Shown here: piece after piece, positions 13,051 to 24,124 of the stretch
Layout of the letters: each line of letters opens with the position of its first letter
How positions within the stretch are numbered: the stretch's first letter is position 1
Assembly: GCA_025266875.1 (NCBI GenBank)
Contig: JALLLT010000003.1
Coordinates: 1,178,001 to 1,242,000, forward strand
DNA: 64,000 nt
Origin: Fennellomyces sp. T-0311
Lineage: Eukaryota > Mucoromycota > Mucoromycetes > Mucorales > Lichtheimiaceae
Reading direction: 5' to 3'
Program-made: the position numbers and the translations under genes
Notes under the pieces: generated by a model
The model's database searches: none
What the model was told of the DNA's origin: nothing
What the model saw: the letters and a program-made list of their open reading frames with translations, nothing else

Positions 13051-13922
13051 ATGTCCAAAGCATCGTTTCTTCGGGAGTAAGCGTTTTCAATGAGGTTGCC
13101 ATGCCACCCAAGTTTTGCTTATCTATAAAAAAACGTCCAGGTACAAGATTGTCATTGTCGGCGGCGGAGGTAGGCGTGCTTTTTCGTTCCGGGTTTTCAA
13201 AAAAAAAAGCTTAAACCGTATATTAAGGTGTCGGTAAATCTGCCTTGACAATCCAGTTCATTCAGTCTCATTTTGTCGACGAGTATGACCCGACGATCGA
13301 AGGTGCGGGGCATTGTGTTGTCGTTAGGAGAGCACATACGCTAACAACACCATAGACTCTTATCGCAAGCAATGTGTGATTGATGACGAAACAGCGCTTT
13401 TGGATGTGCTGGATACTGCAGGACAAGAAGAGTACTGGTAAGGCGGATTGGAAAAAAAGGGGTCAATTGGGAAGAGGGGTCAGGGCAATGTTTTAAAGCT
13501 CAATTAGTGCCATGCGTGAACAGTACATGCGTACAGGCGAAGGCTTTATCTTGGTCTATTCGATCACGTCGCGTCTTTCGTTCGAGGAAATCAGCACCTT
13601 CTATGAGCAGATTCGACGTGTTAAGGACCACGACTTCTTTCCCATGGTGTTGGTCGGAAACAAGTGCGACCTCGAGGCAGATCGTCAAGTGTCTAGTCAG
13701 GAAGGGCGCGACCTGGCAAAGACGTTCGGGTGTCCATTCAGCGAAACATCGGCAAAGCAACGCATCAGGGTGGATGAAACCTTCTACGATGCGGTGCGAG
13801 AAATCCGTCGGATGAACAAGGAACAGGAAGCCCGTGCCAAAGGTGGGCCCGGTTACCGAGAAAATTTTGATATAGAGGAGGGCCACAGTGGCAGCGGATG
13901 CTGTGGATGCGTCCTCATGTGA
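13051..13922 (+). CDS. ras: Ras small GTPase
   Basis: Five exons (13051-13076, 13141-13169, 13228-13302, 13356-13437, 13508-13922) give 208 aa. Visible are the P-loop GGGGVGKS (about 16-23), effector region YDPTIEDSYRKQ, switch [14 protein letters not shown] and ETSAK guanine-specificity motifs, and a C-terminal [12 protein letters not shown] is a CaaX box for farnesylation, with neighbouring Cys for palmitoylation, so the protein should sit at the plasma membrane and signal to adenylate cyclase and MAP kinase paths. Exon 1 is only 26 nt (MSKASFLRE) and is needed to complete the normal Ras start. The splice between exons 4 and 5 places Cys where Ras proteins usually have Ser (human Ser65) in switch II. 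The G3 glutamine is present, so GTPase activity should be normal. Confidence 0.95.
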
Positions 13923-14078
13923 ACAGCTATATACGAACATTTTATTATACACATACCCTTATTATATTCCTCTCGTCCTCTACATGTAATATCGTATTCC
14001 CTTTTCATTGTGCTCTATGTAAGCAATACATGGAATGTAGTAATGATCGACCCGATTCATGCTATCTGCTGTTTATTG

Positions 14079-16140
14079 CTAATCATATGTTTTGCGCCAG
14101 GTGTTGCTGCGCGGCACTGCCCCAAACAGCTCTTCGGTTTCGTCGGTATACGTGTTGGCTGCAAGAATGTGTGGCGGCACCATTGGCCCCTCATGCTCAT
14201 CCCCCGATCCTGTTTCATAGTAACTCAGTTTCTGCTGATCAGTGTTTCGCATGATGGGCGTTCTGGCAATACGCCTTCGCGTATCGAGCGACTGCCCCAC
14301 GAGACTGTCTAGTTGCGGTCGCGGCGTCGTACCCGTTGATGCAATTGATTTGCGCCGACGATCCTGGGGAAACAGTTTCGATATCTCTTGATCTGCATAC
14401 GAGAATTGATCGTATTGTATTACGCCCTTGGACGTTGATAACGGTACTTCCTTTGAGCTCTCTGCATTGTTCTTCTGAATGCTGCTTCCGGTCTTTGTTG
14501 GATCCTGGTCCGCAGGGTTCACCGCATTTTCGTTGGGTAATTCCTTCATAGCTTCGTTAATATCGCTATGGCTAATGGCGATTGGCACTGATGTGGCGTA
14601 CGCTGAAACAGAAGTGGAGAGTAGATCTACCACGTACGTAATATATGAGAATCCATCCAATTTTGGATAATTGACATGCAGAACACATACCATTGCCGCT
14701 GCTTTGGGGCCGACTATCGTTCTCTTCGTCTGCTTCGTCATACGTGCTCAGGTATTTAGTACTGGGCCGCTTCCTCCTCCAATCTGCTGAACCTCGATAG
14801 CTGCCGCTGATATCTTTTTTATCGGATGATTCTGCATCTTCATGTGCGCTACTATCATCGTCGATTTCCTCGTCAAGATCAAATAACCCGTCGCTATCCT
14901 CTTGATCAGACAACGCTATATCATCACTATCGCCGTTATCTATGTACGCAGATCACATGAGCAAAAAAATATCTAAAGATTTAGCATCTATTTTTTTTTA
15001 CCTTCACGAGCTAAGCCCTCAGACGTAGTAGGTTTTATCTGGGGATTATGAGTCGAGTTTTTCCAGCTTGTTGCAATCACGCGTTCGTCTAATGCAAAAC
15101 TGGCCTTTCGAAGGGAGGAGGGAGTGATATAGGAGGACGTCGAAGGTTGAGGTGCTTGTTGTCTTATCGGTGTATCCGATCGAGATGCCTGCTTTTCTTC
15201 CGCGAATCTAACATGGCTTGGCTCTGAATCTGATCCATGGTCTGACTCTGATGAAAGACGCTTCCGCAGCTGTTGCTCTTCATTTACGGTTCTTGAAGCT
15301 TCCAGAATCCGCTGCCACAAGAAATCCCGATCGCATTTGGCCTGCGTTGACGACCGTTCCAACTCCTCCAACTGGTCCTGTCGAAATTGCTCAATGCGTG
15401 CTTCCGTATCGAGTTGCATCTGTTTTAATGATTGTTCAAGAATTAGTTTGAGTTGGCCATGCTGAGAGTAGAGATCCCCCGGTATGGTGCTTTTGCCTAT
15501 ATCATGTGGCTCGTTACAGCGGTATCCGTTGCTTTAGTTATATATCCGTGGTTACCTTCGAATCCATCACTCTTTTTTCCGGCTGGTGCATCAACGTTAA
15601 GCACAATGCCGAAATTATGCGAGTAGTTTTGACGTTGTTTGATAGCTTCGATCTGATCTCCAAACTATAATCATTGTGCGTTAAAAAAAGTAGTCGTGAC
15701 AACACTGACACATACCACTGTGTTGTCATGGATAACCACACGATCGCCAGTGCTATATAGAGAATGGACATCAACGGGATAAGTAATGGTGAATCCACGT
15801 TCGTTGGATGGTCTTCGAACAGAATATACGTCTCCGGTTGAGCAATTGAGACAAGCAACTGTCATCCATGAACGGTCTTTGCCAACCAATCGAGTTGTCA
15901 TGAGCGAATTGTATTCCTATATCTGTTGAGCATAAACGATAAACCAGAACAATACAAGAGGCAACTTACAGCTTGAACACCCCCCATACCAAGGTCGAAC
16001 TGGCGGCCTTCCAGTGGCGGATCGCTAAGACGGACAAAGCATTCGGCTCGATCGTTGTCGTGGTTATCCCATAGATATTTATTGGCCAAGTGAAGCTTAA
16101 TGTTTAGACAGGCGCATGAATAGACAACATGGCCAGACAT
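14079..16140 (-). CDS. Unrecognised 582-aa protein: Cys-bearing N-terminal domain, helix, long disordered tail
   Basis: Six exons (16140-15970, 15916-15716, 15664-15556, 15496-15002, 14939-14691, 14602-14079) join with matching phases to 582 aa. The first about 170 residues look globular and hold four cysteines in CxC (YSCACLNIKLH) and CxxC (VACLNCSTG) arrangements, which could bind a metal. Residues about 170-230 form a charged helix or coiled coil (LKLILEQSLKQMQL, RIEQFRQDQLEELER). The remainder is Ser/acidic-rich and disordered, ending in a better conserved-looking block (RRIARTPIMRNTD, VPPHILAANTYTDE). I do not recognise the family and propose no function. The gene is convergent with ras (157 bp between stops) and head-to-head with the small membrane protein at 16293 (152 bp between starts). 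Confidence 0.75.
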
Positions 16141-16292
16141 GTTGGGGTCCAGGGAAAAAAGAAACAGAGAGCTGCCCGTTCCGTTTGGGCACGCGTGACG
16201 ACTGAAAATGCAGCCATTCCTCACGAACAGCACTGAGTTATAAGTACTCTCTGCATAACCCGCCGCTGCTGAGCGCCTGTTTACCTCACAAA

Positions 16293-16669
16293 ATGCCGGA
16301 CGACGATTACGGTCCGATTGCACTACGAGAAAATACAAATTCCACAACAGTTCAGATGCCCGATAACGAAGACGAAGACGAGGAAGCCCACGAGTTTGCA
16401 ACCTACGTCGAAAGCGATGACGACGATGAAGATCCATACTTTATGCCAGAGCATAATAGAAAATCGAGTACCCTTTCTTTCAGCAGGTAATCAGCAAGCT
16501 TTTACCTTTTATTTCGCCTTTCTGACTTTCTGAAACTAGGTTGTCCTGTTCACCCGTTCAACTGTTTCGCTTCTTTGTACCGACTATTTGTATTTTGATC
16601 ATTGTTGTATATACCATCGTTATTGCTGTTTTAACCCACAAGCGAAAGCTACCCGCACCCGACATATAA
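16293..16669 (+). CDS. Small C-terminally anchored membrane protein
   Basis: Two exons, 16293-16486 and 16540-16669, join AG|G to give 107 aa. The first about 65 residues are acidic and soluble (MPDNEDEDEEAHEF, ESDDDDED), followed by one hydrophobic helix of about 22 residues (FFVPTICILIIVVYTIVIAV) and a short basic tail (LTHKRKLPAPDI). The shape is that of a tail-anchored or single-pass protein with the acidic end in the cytosol. No family was recognised. It starts 152 bp from the start of the divergent 582-aa protein, so the two probably share a promoter. Confidence 0.7.
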
Positions 16670-17696
16670 ATATCCTGTCGTTGTATCAATTCTGCAATGT
16701 TGATTCTTTCTGGTTTGCCTAGAGTGCTTGAGAAGGTTGCATCATATCAATGTTCCGGGCATTCGAAACAGAACGGCCACCTGTCATTTTTTACATCACA
16801 TGCACGGAGAAGATTCGTATGATAGTGTCCCGATGAGCACTCCGCCTGCCTTGACACTTTTTCCACGAGGCAATATATAGCAGGAGTAGGTTGCTAGGAA
16901 AAAGTTACACGAGGTAAGCTGCAGTAGATAACTAATTAACAGAGAAGTACAAAGTACCTTGAAGGCGAATAGAGTATGTAGTAGACTAATCTTCCTTATA
17001 GACGAGCAGCATATTAACTAAAGCAATTGATTTATTACAATTAGACAATCTTTAACGGTACTATGTCTCTTGTGACATCTAATTCAGCTGATCGCTTACG
17101 TAGGGGCATTCTCTACATCAGCAGGTACACCATTTATCATATCCTGTAGAGCTTTTTTTATGCATAGATAAAGCTACAATCAGATATATATATATATGTC
17201 GTGCCACCTACTAGCGTTAAAAAAAGCATAAACTCCAAGGTATTATTCGTTATTCGGAAAGATTTGTCAGTTATTATAAAGAAGCTTTTAATTGCAACAG
17301 CTAATACGCGTGTATCATGATCTTCAAAGTGCAGTATATACCCACGGTGTAATACTTTCTCTTGAAAATGTCTCTACTTATACAGACTTTTCAGTAGAAA
17401 CGGGGAAAGTTTATTTTATTTCCCAATGCCAACAGGCCCTAGAACAAGCTTTTGACGACTTCTGTGTTTTGACTATACAATCCAAATTGGAAGAAGCATT
17501 ATAACCTTGTAGTATAACGTAAAGAAAAGGCAACTATAGCCCAAATAATCAAAAAGCCATGATGAGGCGCAGGGTACATATAATAGCCTGTATAGGCAAT
17601 GTATCCTATGTAGTCAATGGAAACATTGGTTCTTTTCTGCACAAATAAAAAGTATATAAAGACATACTTGTATGGGCAGGTATACTCCATTACAGT
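16670..17696. other. Intergenic region upstream of the NmrA-like gene
   Basis: About 1 kb, AT-rich, with a short (AT)n run near 17187. A 70-codon open frame at 17292-17504 has no ATG start and no recognisable domain. Nothing else can be supported apart from the TATA box listed separately. Confidence 0.45.
17653..17660 (+). promoter_or_regulatory. TATA box of the NmrA-like gene
   Basis: TATATAAA lies 37 nt before the start codon at 17697. A similar TATATAAG occurs about 44 nt before the start of the broken tandem copy (near 19370), so the promoter was duplicated with the gene. Confidence 0.6.
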
Positions 17697-18596
17697 ATGG
17701 CAACAACCGAACGCATTTACGTTATTGGTGATACAGGGAATGTTGGAACATCCACTGTCAAAGAGCTATTAAAGAATGGTATCTCCGTTACTGTCTATGC
17801 CCGATCGCCGTCGAAAGCTCTGAAATTATTTGAGAACGATCCAAACTTGACGATCGTCGAAGGAGAATTCGCTGATCTGAAACCATTTGAAGACACCATT
17901 GCTAGTCACACGCGTCTATTCCTTTTGATGAGAGTGGGGTTCGCGAACCGCGGAAAGTATACCCTCGAAATTGCGCAAAAGGCCTACACTAGTGGTGTCA
18001 GGAAAATTGTCCATTGTTCATCAATTTCAGCAGGATTTCCATGGCGCACATCGCTTGTTGGCGAAGTACATCGTGCGAGCGAAGCAGGAATCATGTCCAT
18101 CCCTAACCGTGGTGGCTACGTTACACTTCGCCCCGCCCACTTCATGTCGAACCATTTAGGGTTGGAGATGGAGACTATCAAGGCCTCCAACACCATAGTG
18201 GATGTAGTGGATCCTGAAGCGGTTCAACAATGGATTTCAACAAACGATATCGATCTTCCAGCGGCAAACATTTTGCAAGAACCGATCGAGAAGCATGCCG
18301 ATTCAGTATATGAGATGATCGGCGATATCGTAAGCTGCACCGATCGTGCTAAACCTGTCGGTCATGCCTTGGGTCGTAAAATCATCTATGTCAAGGCTAA
18401 ACCTGAAGAACTTTATAATAACATGATTAAGGCCGGTTTTCCACATGCCTTGGCTTATGAATTTACGACAGAAGCAACGATGCCTGAAAAGATTTCTCCT
18501 GGACTATCCGTGCTACTTAAACGTCAACCAGAAACACTGGCCCAATGGCTGGAGGCTAACAAAGCAGCACTCATCGAAGCAGCAACACTGGAATAG
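17697..18596 (+). CDS. NmrA-like NAD(P)-binding oxidoreductase (atypical SDR)
   Basis: A single exon of 299 aa. The N-terminus is a Rossmann fold with G-x-x-G-x-x-G (GDTGNVG, residues 11-17), then TVYARSPSKA, LTIVEGEFADLKPFEDTI and RKIVHCSSISAG, as in NmrA/isoflavone-reductase-like proteins. Members bind NAD(P)(H) and act either as redox-sensing regulators or as reductases of small metabolites; which applies is not shown here. The C-terminal part fits the substrate-side domain of NmrA proteins (GRKIIYVKAKPEELYNNM, ISPGLSVLLKRQPETLAQWL). The absence of introns is unusual beside its neighbours. A decayed tandem copy follows at 19417. Confidence 0.85.
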   Translation: MATTERIYVIGDTGNVGTSTVKELLKNGISVTVYARSPSKALKLFENDPNLTIVEGEFADLKPFEDTIASHTRLFLLMRVGFANRGKYTLEIAQKAYTSGVRKIVHCSSISAGFPWRTSLVGEVHRASEAGIMSIPNRGGYVTLRPAHFMSNHLGLEMETIKASNTIVDVVDPEAVQQWISTNDIDLPAANILQEPIEKHADSVYEMIGDIVSCTDRAKPVGHALGRKIIYVKAKPEELYNNMIKAGFPHALAYEFTTEATMPEKISPGLSVLLKRQPETLAQWLEANKAALIEAATLE

Positions 18597-19416
18597 CAGC
18601 AAAGCTAGTATTATCTTATTTCATGTATTGTGATTAGAATAATAAAAGTCTATTACGCGTGTATTTTTTATGAGACCTTGGAATTTAGAATTAGTTCGGC
18701 TGGCTCCTTTCGTAAATAAACTCTGATAATAAGCCATTCTCAAAAAGAAGTTGTAATAATGATTTTCTACCCAACAATCGATTGAATAGCTGCCGAGTAG
18801 CCTTGTACGTACGTATCGATAGGATGGAATTATTTCATATTATGCACATAGTTACTAAAGAATAACTGTGCAGGATCATGTTTCCCGGGGACCGCACCGA
18901 AAGTACGTAATCCATGGTGCCACACAACAGTTTGGTTATGTTACTTTGCTTCTGGAAGATTACGGGAACGTTCTTGGCAGTTACACCGAAAGTAATTTTT
19001 AGCAATTATACAAAGGAAGTCTTCAATGTTTTATGAACATTCCATATATGACTACCTTTCGCTAAGATAATTTATTGTCCAAAAGGCGGAAGCATCAAAC
19101 AAAAATCAAAAGCATATTGAAGCTGTTCATGGATAAACAATTGCTTAGCATGGTCCATTGCAGTGGTTATTAAATAAAGGGACTGAATTCACTTGTGTTG
19201 AAGATTGTTGCACAATTGCTAATAACTTGCGATTACTGCATAACGTGCAACGTGCTTGAAATTTCAGTAGCAATGATTACACATACACGTACCAACTCCT
19301 AATATATAATTGTGACATAGCGTGAGATATATCAAGGCACCAGTAAAAATGTTCAAGGGAATAATAAAGTATATAAGCGCACTTGAAAATAGCAAAGGGA
19401 AAGCCAATATCATTAC
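18597..19416. other. Intergenic spacer between the NmrA-like gene and its broken copy
   Basis: AT-rich, 820 bp. No open frame of note. The last about 50 bp resembles the promoter of the intact copy (TATATAAG). Confidence 0.45.
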
Positions 19417-20285
19417 ATGATAGCAGAAGAACGCGTCTATGTTCTGGGTGGTACAGAAAACGGTGGAATCGTAACTATCAAGCAGCTTCTCAAGGACAAA
19501 ACTCCTGTCACGCTTTATACCCGATCTCCCGCAAAGGTATAAAGACTCTTAGCGATGATCCAAATTTGACGATTGTCAAAGGAAATTTGGTCGATCAAAA
19601 ACCTTTTAAAGACTCGGTTACGATCACACTTGATTATTTCTTTTAGTAGACATGGTTCTTGAGATGCAAACCAGGTCCGAAGCCGATATTTCACGAACTG
19701 CCTATGCCGCTGGTGTCAAGCAAATCGTCATTAGGATCCACCTTTCCATGGGGTTCTTCATATCTTGGTCAAATCCATCGTTAAAACGAGGAAGGAATCA
19801 CATCCATCCCCAACCGCGGTGCCTACGTCGCACTCTGACGAGCGTATTTCATGTCTAATCTTCTGTGATTGGAAATGAATAGTATCAAGACAGCTAACGT
19901 CATCGTCGACAAAGTTGATCTTGAAACGGGTAGGCAATGTATTTTATCAAACGATATTGGCCTTGTTGCGGCAGATATTCTGCAAGATCCAATCGAGAAG
20001 CACGACGATGCGGTATATGAGATGATCGGCGATATTGTGCCCATGAAGGATTGCGCGGGACTTTTAATCAAAGCACTGGGTCGTGAAATTTCATATATCA
20101 GGGCTACACTCGTAGATATGTATCACAGGACGATCGAGAAATGCTTTCCGCTTATTCTGGCGTACGATTTTCCAATGTATTTACGGATACCTAACCAGGT
20201 CACGTCTGGATTGTCCATTCTGATTGGGCGAGAGCCGGTAACATTGGCACAATGGTTTGGAGGCAAACAAGACCATCCGCATTGA
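19417..20285 (+). pseudogene. Broken tandem copy of the NmrA-like gene
   Basis: The stretch aligns along its length with the gene at 17697-18596 but needs at least three frame changes. It starts MIAEERVYVLGGTENGG, so the second glycine of the nucleotide motif is already Glu, and the frame stops after RSPAKV. The next part (SDDPNLTIVKGNLVDQKPFK) is in another frame, then AYAAGVKQIV in a third, and the last 138 codons (from 19869, MEMNSIKTANVIVDKV to VTLAQWFGGKQ) are open again. None of the breaks can be removed by an intron of the size seen in this genome. The copy is therefore a pseudogene from local duplication. Confidence 0.85.
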
Positions 20286-22051
20286 AGCAGCAGTAGTAGA
20301 GTAATGAAACTTACCCAGTATGTGCAGCTTTACTTGAACAATGCCTGCATATGTGTAAGCTGTGCTTGAAATAAATAGTATTTATTTTATCAATACTGAT
20401 CATAAGCGAATGACTCGAGTTAATCCCATCCAAGCAATATAAAGCTAGTCTGCAAATATGGTATAGTCAATTGTCTGTCCAGCAACCGATAATCTCGGTA
20501 ATCAGATGTATCCAGGCGTGGTACTAACTCGTGTCAACGATAAGCTGAAACTCAAAACGTCTGGAAACTGTCAATAAATATGCCGCCCGAATCATTGGGT
20601 CGAGGTACTGGCTTCCTCAATGCTTACCATCAAACAACACTCACGGTCCCGATGCGTTCAACAAGCAAACATCATGTGCATAGCATGTGCTGGTGTATGT
20701 ATACGGCGATCATCCTTCGTGGTAAATCTTTTTTTAGCCCGTCTATTTTGGCTCGTTTGACCAGGGTTGGAGCTGTACGACTATGTAAAGGCACCGATGA
20801 AACTGAAGGGCCGGTCCATCGTCACGGCAACAAATTTGACAAAGTATCTGACACGTTTTCGCTGCTTTCTCCACCACCATCTGTGCAAGTAAGTCTGCTC
20901 AAGGAGGGATAAGCGGGCGTATACTTTTTTCTTGCAAGCGATTTGTCATTGTGGTCAACCAAGAATGATCGTGATCGTGGTCGTGATTCGACGTTCGCGT
21001 GGTTCGTGTGTGACACTGGGTGCGCTTACATACTAAAAAAAATATGAGCTGCGGTTATGCACGGTCAAAAAGGGTTTTCAAAGGAAGATTGAACTTGTCA
21101 TTTTGGATGAACTACATGGAACCAAAGATGGTGAAGTACAAGCACAATGATTCCCTCAACGTATTTGCCTTTTTTGATTACACACGTCGATACCTCTGTT
21201 GGCTGCTATGACAAGCGAGCGTCATCTGGATAACAATACCATATCACGCGGCTTGGGGATGAGGTGTACTCATCTGATTTGGAGCGAGTCCAGCTTATCA
21301 GTGCAAAACTATCCTTGCTTCCATTGAGCAGTTCAATGAGAACGTTGTCGTTATATGTGGCATTTGGTTAATGCAGTGCATTGATCGCCGCTGGCGTTGC
21401 CACCTTTTTTTTTCTGTTTTCTACCGAATACGTAAGATATACGTGTTGGGGCCCGCAAAAAGCCATGTTGGGTGGGTATCGGGCGACTCGAACAATCAAA
21501 TAAATAAGGAGAACAGCGGTGAGCCAAGATACATATACAAGCAATCACAACTGGCTGTTGGATGCCCACATGCATACACGGTCAGAAAAAAAGCGTCCTG
21601 GCGACATTAGCAGGATATGCTGGCAATTAAGTACGTTTGCCAATTTGAGCGTTAGCAGATTGTATTGTCAAATGCGAAACGTGCTGGAGTGATCACAACA
21701 CTAGCAGTAATATTATGACAGGCTATTTTTGTTAACATGCGCGGCCCAAAACAATTAAGAAAACGCACACGAGCCTATCTTATAGGGGCATGTGCAAAAA
21801 ACGTAAAATCACCCGAGACTCATGTCCCTGGCATTGCTTATGGTCGGTGAATGAATCGCGACCCCATTACTCAAAATGGGAAAGGCTTGGTGTACTAAAA
21901 ATATCAACCCGCTCAAACGATGCGGATGAAAAGCAGAGGGATCGACGGCCAGAGAGTGCAAAGGGAGTGCGTGGAGAAGGCAGACGAACGAGGGTATGGC
22001 GGTATCTGAGAAACCTAGGTTGCAGAAAGTGGTTTCGGCGAGGCGCAAAAC

Positions 22052-22091
<40 letters not shown>

Positions 22092-22221
22092 TACACAGTT
22101 GGCAGTGAAACCCGACCGAAAAATGAAATAACAGCTTCCCCTCTTTACACTTTTCTTCCTCTCTCTTCCCTTCCTTTCGCAACTTTTTTCATACTCCCGT
22201 TACAGTCCTAATACTATTAAA
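20286..22221. other. Intergenic region, no supported gene
   Basis: About 1.9 kb before the Gyp5-like gene. Open frames such as 20580-20912 and 21790-22131 show no domain; the latter is partly created by the GA microsatellite at 22052. The 80 bp before the ATG at 22222 is pyrimidine-rich, as in other promoters of this window. Confidence 0.45.
22052..22091 (+). repeat. (GA)n microsatellite
   Basis: About 40 bp of nearly pure GA dinucleotides, interrupted by one AAAG, located about 130 bp upstream of the Gyp5-like start codon. Confidence 0.95.
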
Positions 22222-23905
22222 ATGACCGCCACCGAACAGCCTGCCGCCACCCAGGAATCCATCAAAGTCATCTCTCCGTCTCTACACAGCGCATCCACTG
22301 ACGACAGTAAATCATGGGCCTCAACGGCTGCGGAAGAGGCGTCTGTGGAGACTGCAGCAACCACACCACCGATGAAAGACGACGCACCCAAGCGACGCAC
22401 CAGAGGCTACACCGTCACACAAAGAGACGTCCAGGAGCCTCAGGAGACCACAGGAACAAATGAAATGCATAACGATGACAACAGCAAGGAAGATATCGAT
22501 TGGGGTAAAGCGTCATGAGCGGCTATTGTTCAAAGCCAAAAAAGAAGGCGTGCTAAAACAATGCAACAGAGTTTTGGTCCAAGGTCATTTCGGACTTTGA
22601 CAGTGTAGCAAAATCAGAACGACAGATGCTTTCTGCGCATATCCAGCGTGGTATGCCACCATCGTTACGCGGCATGATTTGGCAACTGTTTTCGAAATCC
22701 AAAGATCCCAGCCTCGAGGAACGCTACCTGCAATTAATCAACGAAGATTCGGTCTACGAAAAGGCAATCGCGCGTGATTTGCCTCGCACCTTTCCAAACC
22801 ACCCATATTTCCAGAGTAAAGCAGGGCAGGAAGCCCTGTTCAACGTTGTCAAAGCATACTCATTGCACGACCCCGACGTCGGGTACTGCCAAGGCATTTC
22901 ATTCATCGCCGGCCCACTCTTATTAAACGTGAGTTGCGTTTGAAGGCAAAAAAAAGGCGCGCTGACAATGGGCCATGTGGATAGATGCCGGAAGAAGAAG
23001 CGTTCTGCGTTCTAGTACAACTCATGCATCAATATAGCCTGCGAGGCCATTTCACTCCGCAACTCGACTTGCTCCACCAACGATTATACCAGTTCGATGG
23101 CGTGCTCCAGGACCACCTGCCGCACGTCCATCGTCACTTTGAGACCCAGGGCATCCGCTCATCCATGTATGCCTCGCAATGGTTCATGACACTATTTGCC
23201 TACAAATTCCCCCTCGACTTTGTCTTCCGGATTTACGATATCCTGCTTGCCGACGGCATCGAGGCCATCTACAGCTTTGGATTGGCCCTGGTGCAAAAGA
23301 ACCAAGCAACCATCCTAAGCCTAGAATTCGACACGTTGGTCAACTACTTGAAGAGCGACATGCTCGAAGCATACAACGACGCAACCGAACTGATCCGAGA
23401 TGCATATTTGTTCAAGATCTCGCCCAAACGATTCAACCGCCTGGCCAAAGAGTACCGCGTGGAGGCCGCACGAGCGCACAACGAGGCCGAAGCAATCGAA
23501 ACGTTGAAGAAGCAAAACAAGGCGTTGTCCGAGACCATCAAGAACCTCGAGGGCAATATGTCTGACCTTAGCAAGGAGCACGCGCAGGTCGCCAACGAAC
23601 TGATCGAAAGTAAGATGGATATTGCACGGATCAACGACGAGAACGACGCGCTTCGACAGCAATCGCAAGACTTAAAGCGTGCGCTGGAGACCTTACCACA
23701 AGAGATTGAGGCGCGTGTTAAGGAGGAAATGGAAATATTAGCCACCAAGAACGCCGCTCTGGTCCAACGGAATTCGGCGCTTGAAGATCAAATGGCATAC
23801 ATGGAGAACATGGTTGCGCAAATGAAGACCAAGTACGCGGAAAGTGAGGAGGATCGTGAGTCGTTACGACAGAGGCTAGCCGACTTGAAGCGTCTTGTGG
23901 ATTAA
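22222..23905 (+). CDS. Gyp5/EVI5-like TBC Rab GTPase-activating protein
   Basis: Three exons (22222-22504, 22570-22928, 22985-23905) give 520 aa. Residues 1-94 are a disordered, charged N-terminus. The TBC domain follows, with IARDLPRT carrying the arginine finger (about Arg167), DPDVGYCQG with the glutamine finger (about Gln202), and MPEEEAFCVLVQLMHQY, the typical wording of the Gyp5/EVI5 group. Residues from about 385 on form a long coiled coil. These proteins speed GTP hydrolysis on Rab proteins (Ypt1/Sec4 in yeast) and act in ER-Golgi and exocytic traffic. All catalytic residues are present. Overall length is shorter than yeast Gyp5 because the N-terminal tail is short. Confidence 0.93.
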
Positions 23906-24124
23906 ATAAGAATAATAATAATAATAAAAAACTGCATGTAAAAAACCCAGCTCTCTGTTCGTTGCCTTCTTCCCATAAGCGGCCGTGCTTTCCACCGAGT
24001 CAAAAGAGAAGACCTATCGCAAAAGAGTTTCCTTTAGGACAAGGTTCCAACAAATATAAAAAAAAAACTTTTTCGCCCCCACCGCCTTCTTCTTCTTCTC
24101 TACCTTTCTTCCCTTCTCGCTACA

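Noticed and set aside
17292..17504. 70-codon frame before the NmrA-like gene
   Set aside because: No ATG start, no homology and no splice partner.
20580..20912. 110-codon frame starting MPPESLGRG
   Set aside because: No domain, codon use looks random, no support from flanking signals.
21790..22131. Arg/Glu-rich frame through the GA repeat
   Set aside because: The protein is an artefact of the (GA)n microsatellite.
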